A stretch of DNA of 64,000 nucleotides from Ramlibacter montanisoli (GCF_013087525.1 NZ_JABFCS010000002.1:1-64000); one strand, 5' to 3'; positions 37,612 through 49,103 are shown, counted from the first letter of the stretch. Translations and numbers: made by a program. The notes: generated by a model not told the origin, from the sequence alone.

Positions 37612-38148
37612 ATGTCGTCGCAGCGTCACCTCCTGGGGTTGGCCATCGCACTGGCGGCGGTTGGCAGCGCCGAGGCGCAGTCCGGCGGCGCCCTGCGATG
37701 GCGCGGCGGCACCGGCCTGGGACTGCAGGTCGGCCAGCCGGACCTGCGCGTTCCCTGCGGCAGCTTCACCTTCTCCTGCGATGCTGCGACCCTGCCGCTC
37801 TATTCGAGCGCGAAGGCACCGCGTTCCCTGAGCATGCAGGTCGGTCGTGCGGAGGCTCCGGCCCCGTTCGGCGCCGGGCCCGCGCCCGGCCTCAACGTGA
37901 GCCTGGTGGGGAAGGCCGGTCTCGCCTGGGACCTGGGCGTGTACGGCCGCGTGGGCACCACCTTCAACCGCGCGGCGCTCGCACCGAACACGACGGGAGA
38001 AGGCGGCCTGACCTATGGCATCGGCCTGAGCTGGGACTTCTCGCGCCGCGGCTCCGCGGCGTTCGGCCTGGACAGCTACGACATGCGCACCGGCACGGGC
38101 GAGGCGCGCGACGTGCGCACCAGCCTCGGCCTGCAGTGGCGCTACTGA
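37612..38148 (+). CDS. Small outer-membrane beta-barrel protein
   Basis: This 178-residue protein has a signal peptide (ending GSAEAQ) and alternating hydrophobic beta strands typical of an eight-stranded barrel: LRWRGGTGLGLQVG, LNVSLVGKAGLAWDLGVYGRVG, LTYGIGLSWDF. It ends in an aromatic residue (GLQWRY), the outer-membrane insertion signal. Two cysteines (PCGSFTFSC) could form a disulfide in a loop. The function is unknown. The ATG at 37612 follows GTGAGGAG; upstream in-frame starts would displace the signal peptide. Confidence 0.75.
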   Translation: MSSQRHLLGLAIALAAVGSAEAQSGGALRWRGGTGLGLQVGQPDLRVPCGSFTFSCDAATLPLYSSAKAPRSLSMQVGRAEAPAPFGAGPAPGLNVSLVGKAGLAWDLGVYGRVGTTFNRAALAPNTTGEGGLTYGIGLSWDFSRRGSAAFGLDSYDMRTGTGEARDVRTSLGLQWRY

Positions 38149-38164
38149 AGGCGCAGCAAGCGCC

Positions 38165-38881
38165 TCACTCGCCCAGGTAGGCGGCGCGCACCTTCGGGTC
38201 GTTCAGCATGTCGGCGGCCTTGCCGCTCATGCTGATGAGGCCCGACTCCATCACGTAGCCGCGGTCGGCGATCTCCAGCGCGCGGCTGGCGTTCTGTTCC
38301 ACCAGCAGGATGGTCACGCCCTGGGCGTGCACGTCGCGCACCACCTCGAAGATCTTGTCCACCATGATGGGCGACAGGCCCATGGAGGGCTCGTCCATCA
38401 GCAGCACCTTGGGCCGGCTCATGAGCGCGCGGCCCATGGCGAGCATCTGCTGCTCGCCGCCGGACATGGTGCCGGCTAGCTGGTCCTTGCGTTCCTTCAG
38501 CCGCGGGAAGGTCGTGAACACCCGCTCCATGTCCTGCGCGATGCCCGCCTTGTCCCGGCGGATGTGCGCGCCCATCTGCAGGTTCTCTGTGATGGTCATG
38601 CGCGTGAACACGCCACGGCCTTCCGGCACCATGGCCAGGCCCTGCTTGACCATGTCCCAGGCGCCGCGGCCGCGGATGCTCTGTCCGAGGTACTGGATGT
38701 CGCCGTCATTGAGCGGCAGCAGGCCCGTGATGGCCTTCATGGTGGTGGTCTTGCCGGCGCCGTTGGAGCCGATCAGCGTGACCAGTTCGCCCTCGCGCAC
38801 CTCGAAATCCACGCCCTTGACGGCCTGGATGCCGCCGTATGCGACCTTCAGGCCGCTCACCTTCAGCAGCACCTGGCTCAT
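38165..38881 (-). CDS. livF: Branched-chain amino acid ABC transporter ATPase LivF
   Basis: This 238-residue ATPase is half of the LivGF pair energising LivHM. Visible motifs are Walker A LIGSNGAGKTTTMK near residue 37, signature MSGGEQQMLAMGRAL near 139, Walker B KVLLMDEPSMGLSP near 159 and the H-loop ILLVEQNAS near 190. The length matches E. coli LivF (237). The start codon overlaps the livG stop (ATGA). It is last in the minus-strand livH-M-G-F run; no binding protein gene is present in the window. Confidence 0.93.
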   Translation of the reverse strand: MSQVLLKVSGLKVAYGGIQAVKGVDFEVREGELVTLIGSNGAGKTTTMKAITGLLPLNDGDIQYLGQSIRGRGAWDMVKQGLAMVPEGRGVFTRMTITENLQMGAHIRRDKAGIAQDMERVFTTFPRLKERKDQLAGTMSGGEQQMLAMGRALMSRPKVLLMDEPSMGLSPIMVDKIFEVVRDVHAQGVTILLVEQNASRALEIADRGYVMESGLISMSGKAADMLNDPKVRAAYLGE

Positions 38882-39693
38882 TGTTCTTCTCCGGTCGCGG
38901 TCGCGGCCGCAGGTGCCGTCCCCGTCGCCTTGTGGCTGTGGCCGAGGTAGGCCTCGATCACCTTCTCGTCGCGCTGCACGTCGTAGGGCGAACCCTCGGA
39001 TCTGCTTGCCGTAGTCCAGCACGGTGACGCGGTCGCACAGGCCCATCACCAGCTTTCACGTCGTGCTCGATCAGCAGGATGGTGCGGTTGTCCTTGCGGA
39101 TGCGGTCGATCAGCTCGCGCAGCACCACCTTCTCGGTGGAGTTCATGCCGGCGGCCGGTTCGTCCAGCGCGATCAGCTGCGGGTCGGTCGCCAGCGCGCG
39201 CGCGATCTCCAGCCGGCGCTGGTCGCCGTACGACAGCGTGCGCGCCTTGTAGTCGGTGAACTTGCCGATGCCCACGTAGTCCAGGAGTTCCTGGGCGCGC
39301 TGGGCGATCTCGGCTTCTTCCTTCCTGAACTTCTTGGTGCGGAACATCGCGCCGAGCAGGCCCGAGTGCGTGCGCACGTGCCGGCCCACCATCACGTTCT
39401 CCAGCGCCGTCATGTCGGCGAACAGGCGGATGTTCTGGAAGGTGCGCGCGATGCCCGCGCGCGCCACTTCGCACCGCGGTGGGCGTGTAGGGCTTGCCCG
39501 CGAGCTCGAACGTGCCGCTGTCGGGCGAATAGAGGCCGGTGATCACGTTGAAGAACGTGGTCTTGCCCGCGCCGTTCGGGCCGATCAGGCCGTACACCTG
39601 CCCGCGCTCGATCGTCAGGCCCACGTCCGACAGGGCCTGCAGGCCGCCGAAGCGCTTGGAAATCCCCGCGACGCGGAGGACGACTTCTGCCAT
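38878..39693 (-). CDS. livG: Branched-chain amino acid ABC transporter ATPase LivG (three frameshifts)
   Basis: This is the second ATPase of the Liv transporter. Walker A is YGLIGPNGAGKTTFFNVITG near residue 35. After a break near 39470 the protein continues ARAGIARTFQNIRLF, signature LSYGDQRRLEIARAL and Walker B LIALDEPAAGMN. Two further breaks lie near 39056 (one extra base after EHDVK) and near 39000 (two bases lost after GKQI). The last frame ends at 38878 inside the livF start. Net length is still a multiple of three. The intact protein of about 271 residues has an alanine/threonine-rich tail. Sequencing error is the likely cause. Confidence 0.88.
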
Positions 39694-39703
39694 CTGTCTC
39701 TCC

Positions 39704-40825
39704 TTACTTCGCCGTCGCAGGCAGGTTCTTGCCGTGCTCCGGCGTCGGCCACAAGCCGCGCGGACGCAACAGCATCACGATGATCATGGCCAGCGCGATC
39801 AGCAGCTGGCGCAGGATGGACGCATCGAGGCGGCCGCCGGTGATCGACTGCAGGTCGAACACGCCGGACACCCAGCGCAGCACTTCCGGCAGCGCCGACA
39901 GCAGCACGGCGCCGAGGATCACGCCCGGCAGGTGGCCGATGCCGCCCAGCACCACCATGGCGACGATCATCACCGACTCCATCAGGCTGAAGGACTCGGG
40001 CGACACGAAGCCCTGGAAGGCCGCGAACATCACGCCCGACACGCCGCCGAAGGTTGCGCCCATGCCGAAGGCCAGCAGCTTCATGTTGCGGGTGTTGATG
40101 CCCATCGCCTTGGCGGCGATCTCGTCTTCCCGGATCGCCATCCAGGCGCGGCCGATGCGCGAGAGCTCCAGGCGGTGGCAGATGATCACGCTGACAACGC
40201 ACAGCGCGAGGAACAGGTAGTAGTAGAGCGTGACCGAGTTGATCGAATAGGTCTCGGTGATCTCGATCGGCCGCGCGAGGTTGATGCCGGGCAGCCCCAG
40301 CGCATCGAACTTGAACAGCGTGATCGAGTCGATCTGCCCCAGGCCCTTGGGGCCGTTGGTGATGTTGACCGGGTGGTCCAGGTTGTTCAGGAACACGCGG
40401 ATGATCTCGCCGAAGCCGAGCGTCACGATGGCCAGGTAGTCGCCGCGCAGCTTCAGCGTCGGCGCGCCTAGCAGGATGCCGAAGAAGCCCGCGATCCCCG
40501 CCCCGAGCGGAATGACCAGCCACACCGAGGAGTGCAACCCGTTGGGGAACATCTGCGCGAACCAGGGGAAGGCTTCCGACAGGTGCGGCGAGGCCATCAG
40601 GCCGTACATGTAGGCGCCGATGGCGAAGAATGCGACGAAGCCCAGGTCCAGCAGGCCGGCGTAGCCGACCACGATGTTCAGGCCCAGCGCCAGCAGCACG
40701 TACAGCAGCGCGGTGTCGGCGATGCGGACCCAGAAGTTGCCCGCCGCCTGCAGCAGCAGCGGGAGGATGCACAGGGCGAGCGCGCCCAGCACCCACACCA
40801 CGGTCTTGTTCTGCTTGTTGATCAT
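39704..40825 (-). CDS. livM: Branched-chain amino acid ABC transporter permease LivM
   Basis: This 373-residue polytopic permease has about ten hydrophobic segments. The family signatures are LLALGLNIVVGYAGLLDLG near residue 38 and the ATPase-docking loop SRIGRAWMAIREDEIAAKAMGI near 218. The insert around residues 130-180 is usual for LivM. The ATG at 40825 is chosen because the family begins with a short polar stretch (MINKQNKTVVW); it lies 13 bases downstream of the livH stop. Confidence 0.93.
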   Translation of the reverse strand: MINKQNKTVVWVLGALALCILPLLLQAAGNFWVRIADTALLYVLLALGLNIVVGYAGLLDLGFVAFFAIGAYMYGLMASPHLSEAFPWFAQMFPNGLHSSVWLVIPLGAGIAGFFGILLGAPTLKLRGDYLAIVTLGFGEIIRVFLNNLDHPVNITNGPKGLGQIDSITLFKFDALGLPGINLARPIEITETYSINSVTLYYYLFLALCVVSVIICHRLELSRIGRAWMAIREDEIAAKAMGINTRNMKLLAFGMGATFGGVSGVMFAAFQGFVSPESFSLMESVMIVAMVVLGGIGHLPGVILGAVLLSALPEVLRWVSGVFDLQSITGGRLDASILRQLLIALAMIIVMLLRPRGLWPTPEHGKNLPATAK

Positions 40826-40838
40826 GGTGCGGATCCCC

Positions 40839-41768
40839 TCAGGCGCGGTCGGCGACCCGCTCACCCAGCAGCCCGGAGGGGCGCAGCGTGAGCACGACGA
40901 TCAGCACGATGAAGGCGAAGATGTCGGAGTAGTGGCTGCCCAGCACGCCGCCGGTGACCACGCCCAGGTAGCCGGAGCCGATCGCCTCGATCAGCCCGAG
41001 CAGGATGCCGCCGACCACCGCGCCGGCCAGGTTGCCGATGCCGCCGAACACCGCCGCCGTGAAGGCCTTCAGGCCGGGCAGGAAGCCCATGGTGTGCTGC
41101 ACCGTGCCGTAGTTCGAGGCATACATGACGCCGGCGATGGTGGCGAGCACCGCACCGATGATGAATGTCGCCGAGATGACCATGTCCGGCTTCACGCCCA
41201 TCAGGGCCGCCACGCGCGGGTTTTCCGCGGTCGCGCGCATCGCCCGTCCAAGCCGCGTGTAGTTCACCAGGTACATCAGCACCGCCAGCGACAAGGCGGT
41301 CATGCCCAGGATCATGATCTGCGTCGTGGTGATCACCGCGCCGCCGAACTGGATGGGCGCGGCCGGCAGCAGCGTCGGATAGGGCTTGTAGTTCGGCTTG
41401 AAGATGATCATCGCCAGCGTCTGCAGCAGGATCGACATGCCGATGGCCGTGATCAGCGGTGCCAGCTTGGGGCTGTTGCGCAGCGGCCGGTAGGCCACCT
41501 TCTCGATCGTGAAGTTCAGCGCCGCCGCCACCACGCACGAGATGATCAGCGCCAGGAGCAGCAGCAGCCAGCCGGGAATGCCCGGCATCGCTTCCTGCGC
41601 GGTGGTGATGATCGCCCAGCTGGTGAGCGCGCCCACCATCAGCACCTCGCCGTGCGCGAAGTTGATCAGGTTGATGATGCCGTACACCATGGTGTAGCCG
41701 AGGGCCACCAGTGCGTACATGCTGCCGAGGACCAGACCGTTGATGATCTGCTGCAGCAGGATCTCCAT
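40839..41768 (-). CDS. livH: Branched-chain amino acid ABC transporter permease LivH
   Basis: This 309-residue permease partners LivM. It begins MEILLQQIINGLVLGSMYAL, the near-universal LivH start, with AGGTNNYG-like LVALGYTMVYGIINLINFAHG near residue 20 and the docking loop TRLGRAMRATAENPRVAALM near 197. It leads the liv run, so the promoter should lie in 41769-41838. Confidence 0.93.
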   Translation of the reverse strand: MEILLQQIINGLVLGSMYALVALGYTMVYGIINLINFAHGEVLMVGALTSWAIITTAQEAMPGIPGWLLLLLALIISCVVAAALNFTIEKVAYRPLRNSPKLAPLITAIGMSILLQTLAMIIFKPNYKPYPTLLPAAPIQFGGAVITTTQIMILGMTALSLAVLMYLVNYTRLGRAMRATAENPRVAALMGVKPDMVISATFIIGAVLATIAGVMYASNYGTVQHTMGFLPGLKAFTAAVFGGIGNLAGAVVGGILLGLIEAIGSGYLGVVTGGVLGSHYSDIFAFIVLIVVLTLRPSGLLGERVADRA

Positions 41769-41839
41769 AGAGGTTTTCTCCGTTTCTTTGCCGCTTGTGT
41801 GGCCGGTGGGCGCCTTTGTGAGGCGTGCGGCCATGTAGC

Positions 41840-41871
41840 AAAAAACCCGCCATGCGGATCCTGGGCGGGTT
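41840..41871 (-). terminator. Rho-independent terminator of rarA
   Basis: Read on the minus strand, AACCCGCC pairs with GGCGGGTT around a 16-base loop and is followed directly by a run of six T. It lies 50 bases past the rarA stop and insulates it from livH. Confidence 0.85.
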
Positions 41872-41920
41872 GTGCGGGCGGGATTGTAATGGCGCCGCCT
41901 GACGCCAAAATTCCTGGTTC

Positions 41921-43215
41921 CTAGGGGTTTGTCCCCTGCGCATCGTTGCGCGCCCGCAGTTCGCGCAGTTTCTCGGCGATGCGGATCTCCAGGCCGCGCT
42001 CCACCGGACGGTAGAAGCGGGGCGGCTTCATCCCTTCCGGGAAGTAGGTTTCTCCCGCCGCGAAGCCACCTTCCTCGTCGTGCGCATAGCGGTAGTCGCG
42101 CCCGTAGTTCAGGTCCTTCATCAGCTTCGTGGGGGCATTGCGCAGGTGCAGGGGCACCGGCCGGGTGCCGTCCTTGCGCACCAGGGCGCGTGCCTCGTTG
42201 TAGGCCACGTAGACCGCGTTGGACTTGGGCGCCATCGCCAGGTACACCAGGCACTCGGCCAGCGCCAGCTCGCCTTCGGGCGTGCCCAGCCGCTCGTACA
42301 CGTCGGCCGCGTCCAGCGCCAGGCGCAGCGCGCGCGGGTCGGCCAGCCCGATGTCCTCCACCGCCATGCGGATCATGCGGCGGGCCACGTAGCGCGGGTC
42401 CACCCCGCCATCGAGCATGCGCACGAACCAGTACAGCGTGGCGTCCGGATCCGAGCCGCGCACCGACTTGTGCAGCGCGCTGATGGTGTCGTAGAACTGC
42501 TCGCCGCCCTTGTCGTAGCGGCGCATGCGCTCGCCCAGCACCTTGAGCAGCCACTCGTCCGTGACTTCGCCGCGCTTTTCCTTGGTCGCCGCGACCGCCA
42601 GCGTTTCCAGGGTGTTCAGCAGGCGGCGCGCGTCGCCATCGGCATAGGCGATCAGGCGGTCGAGCGCCTTCTCCGCGATGGGCGGCACGGCGTCGATGGC
42701 CTGCGCCCTCTGCACGATCTGCTTCAGGTCCTCCTCGCCCAGCGGCTGCAGCACGTAGACCGCGGCGCGCGACAGCAGCGCCGAGTTCACCTCGAAGGAC
42801 GGGTTCTCGGTGGTGGCGCCGATGAAGGTGAAGAGGCCCGATTCGACGTGCGGCAGGAAGGCATCCTGCTGGCTCTTGTTGAAGCGGTGCACCTCGTCGA
42901 CGAACACGATGGTGCGCCGTCCGTGGCCCTGGGCGATCTGCGCCTGCTCCACCGCCTCCCGGATGTCCTTGACCCCGCCCAGCACCGCGCTGATGGTGAT
43001 GAACTGGGCATCGAAGGCATCGGCCATCAGGCGCGCAATGGTGGTCTTGCCGGTGCCGGGCGGCCCCCAGAGGATGCAGCTGTGGGGCTGGCCCGACTCG
43101 AAGGCGATGCGCAGGGGCATGCCCTCGCCCAGCAGGTGCTGCTGCCCGATCACCTCGCCCAGGGACTGCGGCCGCAGGCGCTCGGCCAGGGGGCGTGGGC
43201 GGACTTGCTGCTCAT
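41921..43215 (-). CDS. rarA: Replication-associated recombination AAA ATPase RarA (frameshifted start)
   Basis: This AAA+ ATPase (MgsA/WRNIP1 family) acts at stalled replication forks. Visible motifs are Walker A LWGPPGTGKTTIARLMA, Walker B IVFVDEVHRFNKSQQD and sensor 1 FIGATTENPSFEVN. The C-terminal part (GSDPDATLYWFVRMLDGG, EDIGLADPRAL) is the diagnostic tetramerisation region. One base is missing in the G run at 43189-43193. Restoring it joins MSSKSAHAP to LAERLRPQSLGEVIGQQH and gives a start at 43215 and about 431 residues. The gene order rarA-lolA-ftsK is conserved in Burkholderiales. Confidence 0.92.
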
Positions 43216-43241
43216 CCCGGGCAGTTTATATTGCGCGGATC

Positions 43242-43613
43242 ATGGAACCGGCCATCTGGTCCTCCCTCTCCGCCCTGCTCGGCGCCGCCGTGGGCGGCGG
43301 CATCAGCTACCTGCTGAATCGCCAGCAGTTCCGCAACCAGCTGCGCATCCTGCAGGAGCAGCACAAGGTGGAGTTCATGGCGGAGGCAACGGCGCGCCAC
43401 TTCCTGGGCCACAAGAGCTTCACCGACCGTTCCTTCGACACCCTGCGCAAGCACCTCGGCGGCTTCGGGGACGACGAGCTGCGCAAGATCCTGGTGCGCG
43501 CCGGCGCGATCCGCGTCTACCGCGAGGACGGCTCCGAGTGGTGGCGGCTGCTGTCGCGGATGGACGAATACATCGAGCGCAAGCAGCTCGATCAGATCGC
43601 GCGCGAGATCTAG
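43242..43613 (+). CDS. Small membrane-anchored protein, unknown
   Basis: This 123-residue protein has one N-terminal helix (about residues 6-24, WSSLSALLGAAVGGGISYLL). A basic helical cytoplasmic part follows, with HKSFTDRSFDTLRKHLGGFGDDELRKIL, which resembles a helix-turn-helix or small winged domain. It is divergent from rarA across 26 bases and convergent on lolA, sharing CTAG as both stop codons. No family function is known. Confidence 0.65.
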   Translation: MEPAIWSSLSALLGAAVGGGISYLLNRQQFRNQLRILQEQHKVEFMAEATARHFLGHKSFTDRSFDTLRKHLGGFGDDELRKILVRAGAIRVYREDGSEWWRLLSRMDEYIERKQLDQIAREI

Positions 43614-44243
43614 GGCGCCTGCACGACGTCCGCGCCCTTGGGCGGCGTGAAGCGGAAGGCCTCGGCGCTCACCGCGGTGTTCACCTGCATGCCGTTGAAG
43701 GTCAGCACCGAGCGCTGGCCGAAGCTGTCCAGGATCTCGAGGGCGGCGAGCTGGTCGCCGCGGAAGCCCACCTTCATGTTCGTGAGCTGGCCTTCCTTCT
43801 GCCGCGGCGTCGCCTGCACCCACTGCAGGCCGTTCTGGTCCGGCAGCGCCTGCAGCTCGAAGTCGCGCTTGAGCGTCTCCAGGTCGGGCGCGGAAGCGAT
43901 CAGGGCGGCGGGCGTCGAGGCCAGCACCTTGGCCTGCTTGCGCTGGCTCACCTGGTTCAGGTCCTTGTCGTGCAGCCACAGCGTCTGGCCGTCGCACGAT
44001 GGTCTGCTCGAAGGGCTTGCGGTATTCGAAGCGGAAGCGGTTCGGCCGCTGGAACTCGAAGGTGCCGCTGGAATTCTTGGTGCGCGCGGCCTGGCCTTCG
44101 CGGGCCGGGGCGGTGATCACCTGCGTGAAATCGGCGCGGCCGGTCTTCGCATTGCGCACGAAGTTCTCCAGGCTTTCCATGGCACCGGCATGGGCGGCTG
44201 CGGCCAGGGCCGTCAGCGCGAACGTAGCGAACAGTTTCTTCAT
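43610..44243 (-). CDS. lolA: Outer-membrane lipoprotein carrier protein (frameshifted)
   Basis: This periplasmic chaperone ferries lipoproteins from LolCDE to the outer membrane. It has a signal peptide (1-25, ending AAHAG). The body has ADFTQVITAP near residue 44, the strand PNRFRFEYRKPFEQTIV near 75, then DGQTLWLHDKDLNQVS and the C-terminal LTFNGMQVNTAVSAEAFRF. Two bases are missing near 43993, between QTIV and DGQTLW. The intact length of about 211 matches the family. It shares CTAG with the convergent small gene. Confidence 0.9.
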
Positions 44244-44338
44244 TGCTTTCTCCCAACGCGACATTGTCGTTTGGGTGCGCGCGGCGCGCTGAAGTTCGTT
44301 ACGAGTCGTTAGGACGGGCCGAAATCGCGAAGACGCGG

Positions 44339-46670
44339 CTATTCCTGACGTCCGGGCACGAGGATTTCGCGCTGTCCCCGGGCATTCATCGCACTGACAA
44401 GCCCGGCCTTTTCCATCGATTCCAGCAGGTTGGCCGCCTTGTTGTAGCCGATGGCCAGGTGGCGCTGCACCAGCGAGATGCTCGCCTTCTGGTTCTTGAG
44501 CACGACCTCGACCGCGCGGTCGTACAGCGGATCGCTCTCGCCGCCGCCTTCACCACCGGCGCCGCCCAGCGCGCCGTCCTCGCCATCGATGGTCCCGCCT
44601 TCCAGCACGCCCTCGATATAGTTCGGCTCGCCCTGCTCCTTGAGGTAGTGCACCACGCGGTGGACTTCCTCGTCGCTCACGAAGGCGCCGTGCACGCGCA
44701 CCGGCAGGCCGGTGCCGCTGGCCATGTACAGCATGTCGCCCATGCCCAGCAGCGCCTCGGCGCCCATCTGGTCCAGGATGGTGCGGCTGTCGATCTTGCT
44801 GGAGACCTGGAAGGCGATGCGCGTGGGGATGTTCGCCTTGATCAGGCCGGTGATCACGTCGACGCTGGGACGCTGCGTCGCCAGGATCAGGTGGATGCCG
44901 GCGGCGCGCGCCTTCTGCGCCAGGCGCGCGATCAGTTCCTCGATCTTCTTGCCGACCACCATCATCAGGTCGGCCAGCTCGTCGATCACCACCACGATGT
45001 GGGGCAGCCGGTCCAGCGGCTCGGGACTCTCCGGCGTCAGGCTGAACGGGTTGGTGAGGAACTCGCCCTTGCCCTTCGCCTCGTCGATCTTGTGGTTGTA
45101 GCCGGCCAGGTTGCGCACCCCCAGCCTGGACATCAGCTTGTAGCGCCGCTCCATCTCGCCCACGCACCAGGTCAGGCCGTTGGCGGCCTGCCGCATGTCG
45201 GTGACCACGGGCGCCAGCAGGTGCGGGATGCCCTCGTACACGGACATCTCGAGCATCTTGGGGTCGATCATCAGCAGGCGCACGTCGCGCGCTTCCGCCT
45301 TGTACAGGAGGCTGAGGATCATTGCGTTGATGCCCACCGACTTGCCCGAACCGGTGGTGCCGGCCACCAGCACGTGCGGCATCTTCGCGAGGTCGGCCAC
45401 CACCGGGTTGCCGACGATGTCCTTGCCCAGGCCCAGCGTGAGCTGCGACCTGGCTTCGTTGTAGACGTTGGAGCCGAGGATCTCCGACAGCTTGATCGAC
45501 TGCCGCTTGGCGTTGGGCAGCTCAGCGCCATGTAGTTCTTGCCCGGGATGGTCTCGATCACGCGGATCGACACCAGCGACAGCGAGCGTGCGAGGTCGCG
45601 CGCGAGGTTGACGATCTGCGAGCCCTTCACGCCCGTGGCCGGCTCGATCTCATAGCGCGTGATCACCGGGCCCGGCGAGGCGAGCACCACGCGCACCTCC
45701 ACGCCGAAGTCCTTGAGCTTCTTCTCGATCAGGCGCGAGGTCATCTCCAGCGTCTCGGAGGAAACGCTTTCCTGCCGCACGCCCGCGGTGTCCAGCAGGT
45801 CCACCTGCGGCAGCTTGCTGTCCGGCATCTCGGAGAACAGCGGCTTCTGCCTTTCCTTGGCCACGCGTTCGCTGCGCGGCACCTCGGCCACCACCGGCTC
45901 GATCAGCACCGGCGTGGGATGGTGCTCCTCGATCTCCACGCGCTCGACCTGCACGGTCTCCTCGCGCTCGCGCGCGGCGCGCTGCCCCAGCGCGAGGTCC
46001 TCGGCCAGCTCGCGCTTCTCGCGGCGCGCCTCGATGAAGCCGTCGATGGCCGCGCCGATGCGCTCGGCCACGTGGCTCCAGGAAAAACGGAACACCACCG
46101 CCGCGCCCAGCACCATCAAGGCGATGAACAGCAGGCCCGAGCCGGTGAACCCCAGCCACTTCACCGCCGTGGGCCCGACCAGGTAGCCGAGCGCGCCGCC
46201 GGCGTGGTCCGGCAGCCGCGGCTCCAGCCGGTACAGGCGCGACCACTCGAGCGCGGTGCTGGCCACCAGCAACACGGCCAGGCCGATCCAGAAGGCCATG
46301 CGTCCGTGCAGCCAGCGCATGCCGGCCACCGGCGGCGCCGCCTCGTCGCCGCGCATCCAGCGCGCCAGCGAAGCCATCCAGGCGCGCACGCCCGCTGCCA
46401 CGCACCACCACGCGGAGTAGCCAAGCAGGAAGAAGCCGCCGTCGGCCAGCCAGGCACCCAGCCGGCCGCCCCAGTTGCGGATGGCCCCGCCGTCACCCGA
46501 GGTGGAGAAGGCAGGATCGGCGGGGAGTGGCTGACCATCGCGAGCAGCCAGAACACGAGGGCGGCCGCGCCGAGCACCAGCGCCGTTTCGTGGGCGAAGC
46601 GGGCGATGCCCGTGCGGGGCGCGGATGCGGGGGCAGCCCCGTCCGTGAGGGTGTGGAGCGAATACGTCAT
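44339..46670 (-). CDS. ftsK: DNA translocase FtsK (two frameshifts)
   Basis: This is the septal DNA pump that segregates chromosome termini. It has four to five N-terminal membrane helices (about 1-190), a short linker (about 200-290) and the motor: [18 protein letters not shown], Walker [19 protein letters not shown], Walker [15 protein letters not shown] and [19 protein letters not shown]-terminal gamma winged-helix domain follows ([20 protein letters not shown]), which reads KOPS sites. At about 777 residues it has the short linker form. One base is missing near 46521 (after MVSHSP) and one near 45522 (in ALELPNAK). Confidence 0.94.
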
Positions 46671-46730
46671 GCGCAAGCGCGAGCTTAGCGCGCAGGGGGC
46701 GCTCACCTCCTCAGGAGGTGTTGTTTGCCG

Positions 46731-47405
46731 TCAACCGAGCGTCGTCAGCCGGTCCTTCACCAGCATGGAGCCGTCTTCCCGGGTCTCGATGAAGCCCCGG
46801 TCCTCCAGGTCCTTCATCACGCGGCTGACCATTTCGCGCGAGGCACCCACCATCTTGGCGATGTCCTGGCGGGAGATGCGCTCGCGGATGGTCATCAGGC
46901 CTTCGCGGTCCGGCTGCGCGAACTCGAGCAGCGCGCGAGCCACGCGGCCGTACACGTCCATGAGGGCCAGCGATTCGATCTTGCGGTCCGCCTGGCGCAG
47001 GCGCTGCACCAGGCCCTTCATGATCGCGTACGACATCGAGCTGTTTTCCGGCAGGCAGCGCGCGAATTCGGCGCGGCCCAGGGTCAGCATGTCGGTCTGC
47101 ACTTCGGCGCGGCAGGTCGCCGAGTGCGGCTCGTTGTCGATCAGGCTCATCTCGCCGATGTAGTCGCCCGGGTTCAGCGTCGCCAGGATCACTTCCCGCC
47201 CGCGCTTGTCGGAGGTGACCACGCGCACGCGGCCGGTCAGGATGATGAAGAGCGTGTTGGTCTTCTCGCCCTGCTCCACGATCGTCTCGCCGCGCTTGAA
47301 GCGGCGCTTGATCACCGCGTCGGCCACCGCTTCCGCCTGGTTGGAGGTCAGCAGGGCAAACAACGGTACCCGGCGGATCAACTCCAGGTTCGACAGCATC
47401 GACAT
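46731..47405 (-). CDS. Crp/Fnr-family transcription regulator
   Basis: This 224-residue regulator has an N-terminal cyclic-nucleotide-binding-type beta barrel (GETIVEQGEKTNTLFIILTG, LNPGDYIGEMSLIDNEPHSA). A dimer helix and a C-terminal winged helix follow, with recognition helix ISRQDIAKMVGASREMVSRV near residue 173. No N-terminal cysteine cluster is present, so it is not an oxygen-sensing FNR. The barrel pattern GEMSLIDNEPHSATCRA resembles Crp-type sensors, though several cAMP contacts cannot be confirmed. It starts with a strong site (AGGAGGGAA). It is divergent from trxB and may control it. Confidence 0.88.
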   Translation of the reverse strand: MSMLSNLELIRRVPLFALLTSNQAEAVADAVIKRRFKRGETIVEQGEKTNTLFIILTGRVRVVTSDKRGREVILATLNPGDYIGEMSLIDNEPHSATCRAEVQTDMLTLGRAEFARCLPENSSMSYAIMKGLVQRLRQADRKIESLALMDVYGRVARALLEFAQPDREGLMTIRERISRQDIAKMVGASREMVSRVMKDLEDRGFIETREDGSMLVKDRLTTLG

Positions 47406-47440
47406 GTTCCAATTCCCTCCTGCCAGGCGGCCGCTCGTGA

Positions 47441-48514
<1,074 letters not shown>

Positions 48515-48543
48515 CCCCCGGCGCAGCCCCTTCGGGGGTGGGC

Positions 48544-48549
48544 TATAAT
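48544..48549 (+). promoter_or_regulatory. Putative -10 box of the rpmB-rpmG operon
   Basis: A consensus TATAAT lies 117 bases before the rpmB start, just after a small CCCCTTCGGGG hairpin at the end of trxB. The long GC-rich leader that follows could carry control elements. No good -35 is seen. Confidence 0.5.
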
Positions 48550-48665
48550 CGTGGGCTTCGCCGGGAAACCGGCCGGTTACCGCCCCCGTCAGGGCGAGGT
48601 GAGCCCGGTCCTCGGAGCGAACGCAAGGTTCGCGGGGAGTGACGGGCGGATAAAGGAAAATCCAG

Positions 48666-48899
48666 ATGGCACGCGTCTGCGACGTGACGGGCAAGGCCCC
48701 GATGGTGGGGAACAATGTCTCCCACGCCAACAACAAGACCAAGCGCCGGTTCCTGCCGAACCTGCAATACCGCCGTTTCTGGGTCGAAAGCGAGAACCGC
48801 TGGGTCCGCCTGCGCGTTTCCAACGCCGCCGTGCGCCTGATCGACAAGAATGGCATCGAAGCCGTGCTCGCAGACATGCGTGCCCGCGGCCAGGCTTAA
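48666..48899 (+). CDS. rpmB: 50S ribosomal protein L28
   Basis: This 77-residue basic ribosomal protein (family length 77-78) starts [20 protein letters not shown], the standard L28 start, and contains [19 protein letters not shown]. It stands 17 bases before rpmG, the usual pair. An AAGGAAA site precedes the ATG. Confidence 0.97.
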   Translation: MARVCDVTGKAPMVGNNVSHANNKTKRRFLPNLQYRRFWVESENRWVRLRVSNAAVRLIDKNGIEAVLADMRARGQA

Positions 48900-48916
48900 G
48901 CGGAAGGAGCACAGAC

Positions 48917-49087
48917 ATGGCTAGCAAAGGCGGACGCGAAAAGATCAAGCTGGAATCCACCGCGGGTACCGGCCACTTCTACACGACCAGCAAGAACAAG
49001 AAGACGATGCCCGAGAAGATGTCGATCATGAAGTTCGACCCCAAGGCTCGCAAGCACGTCGAGTACAAGGAAACCAAGCTGAAGTGA
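48917..49087 (+). CDS. rpmG: 50S ribosomal protein L33
   Basis: This 56-residue protein begins [20 protein letters not shown] and ends [12 protein letters not shown], the standard betaproteobacterial L33. It lacks the zinc-binding cysteines found in some L33 variants, i.e. it is the C-minus type. The transcript probably ends at the hairpin at 49104. Confidence 0.97.
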   Translation: MASKGGREKIKLESTAGTGHFYTTSKNKKTMPEKMSIMKFDPKARKHVEYKETKLK

Positions 49088-49103
49088 TTCGGCTGGTCCC
49101 AGG

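Noticed and set aside
38149..38164. Small hairpin GGCGC/GCGCC between the beta-barrel gene and livF as a terminator
   Set aside because: The stem is only five base pairs and lacks a T run on either strand.
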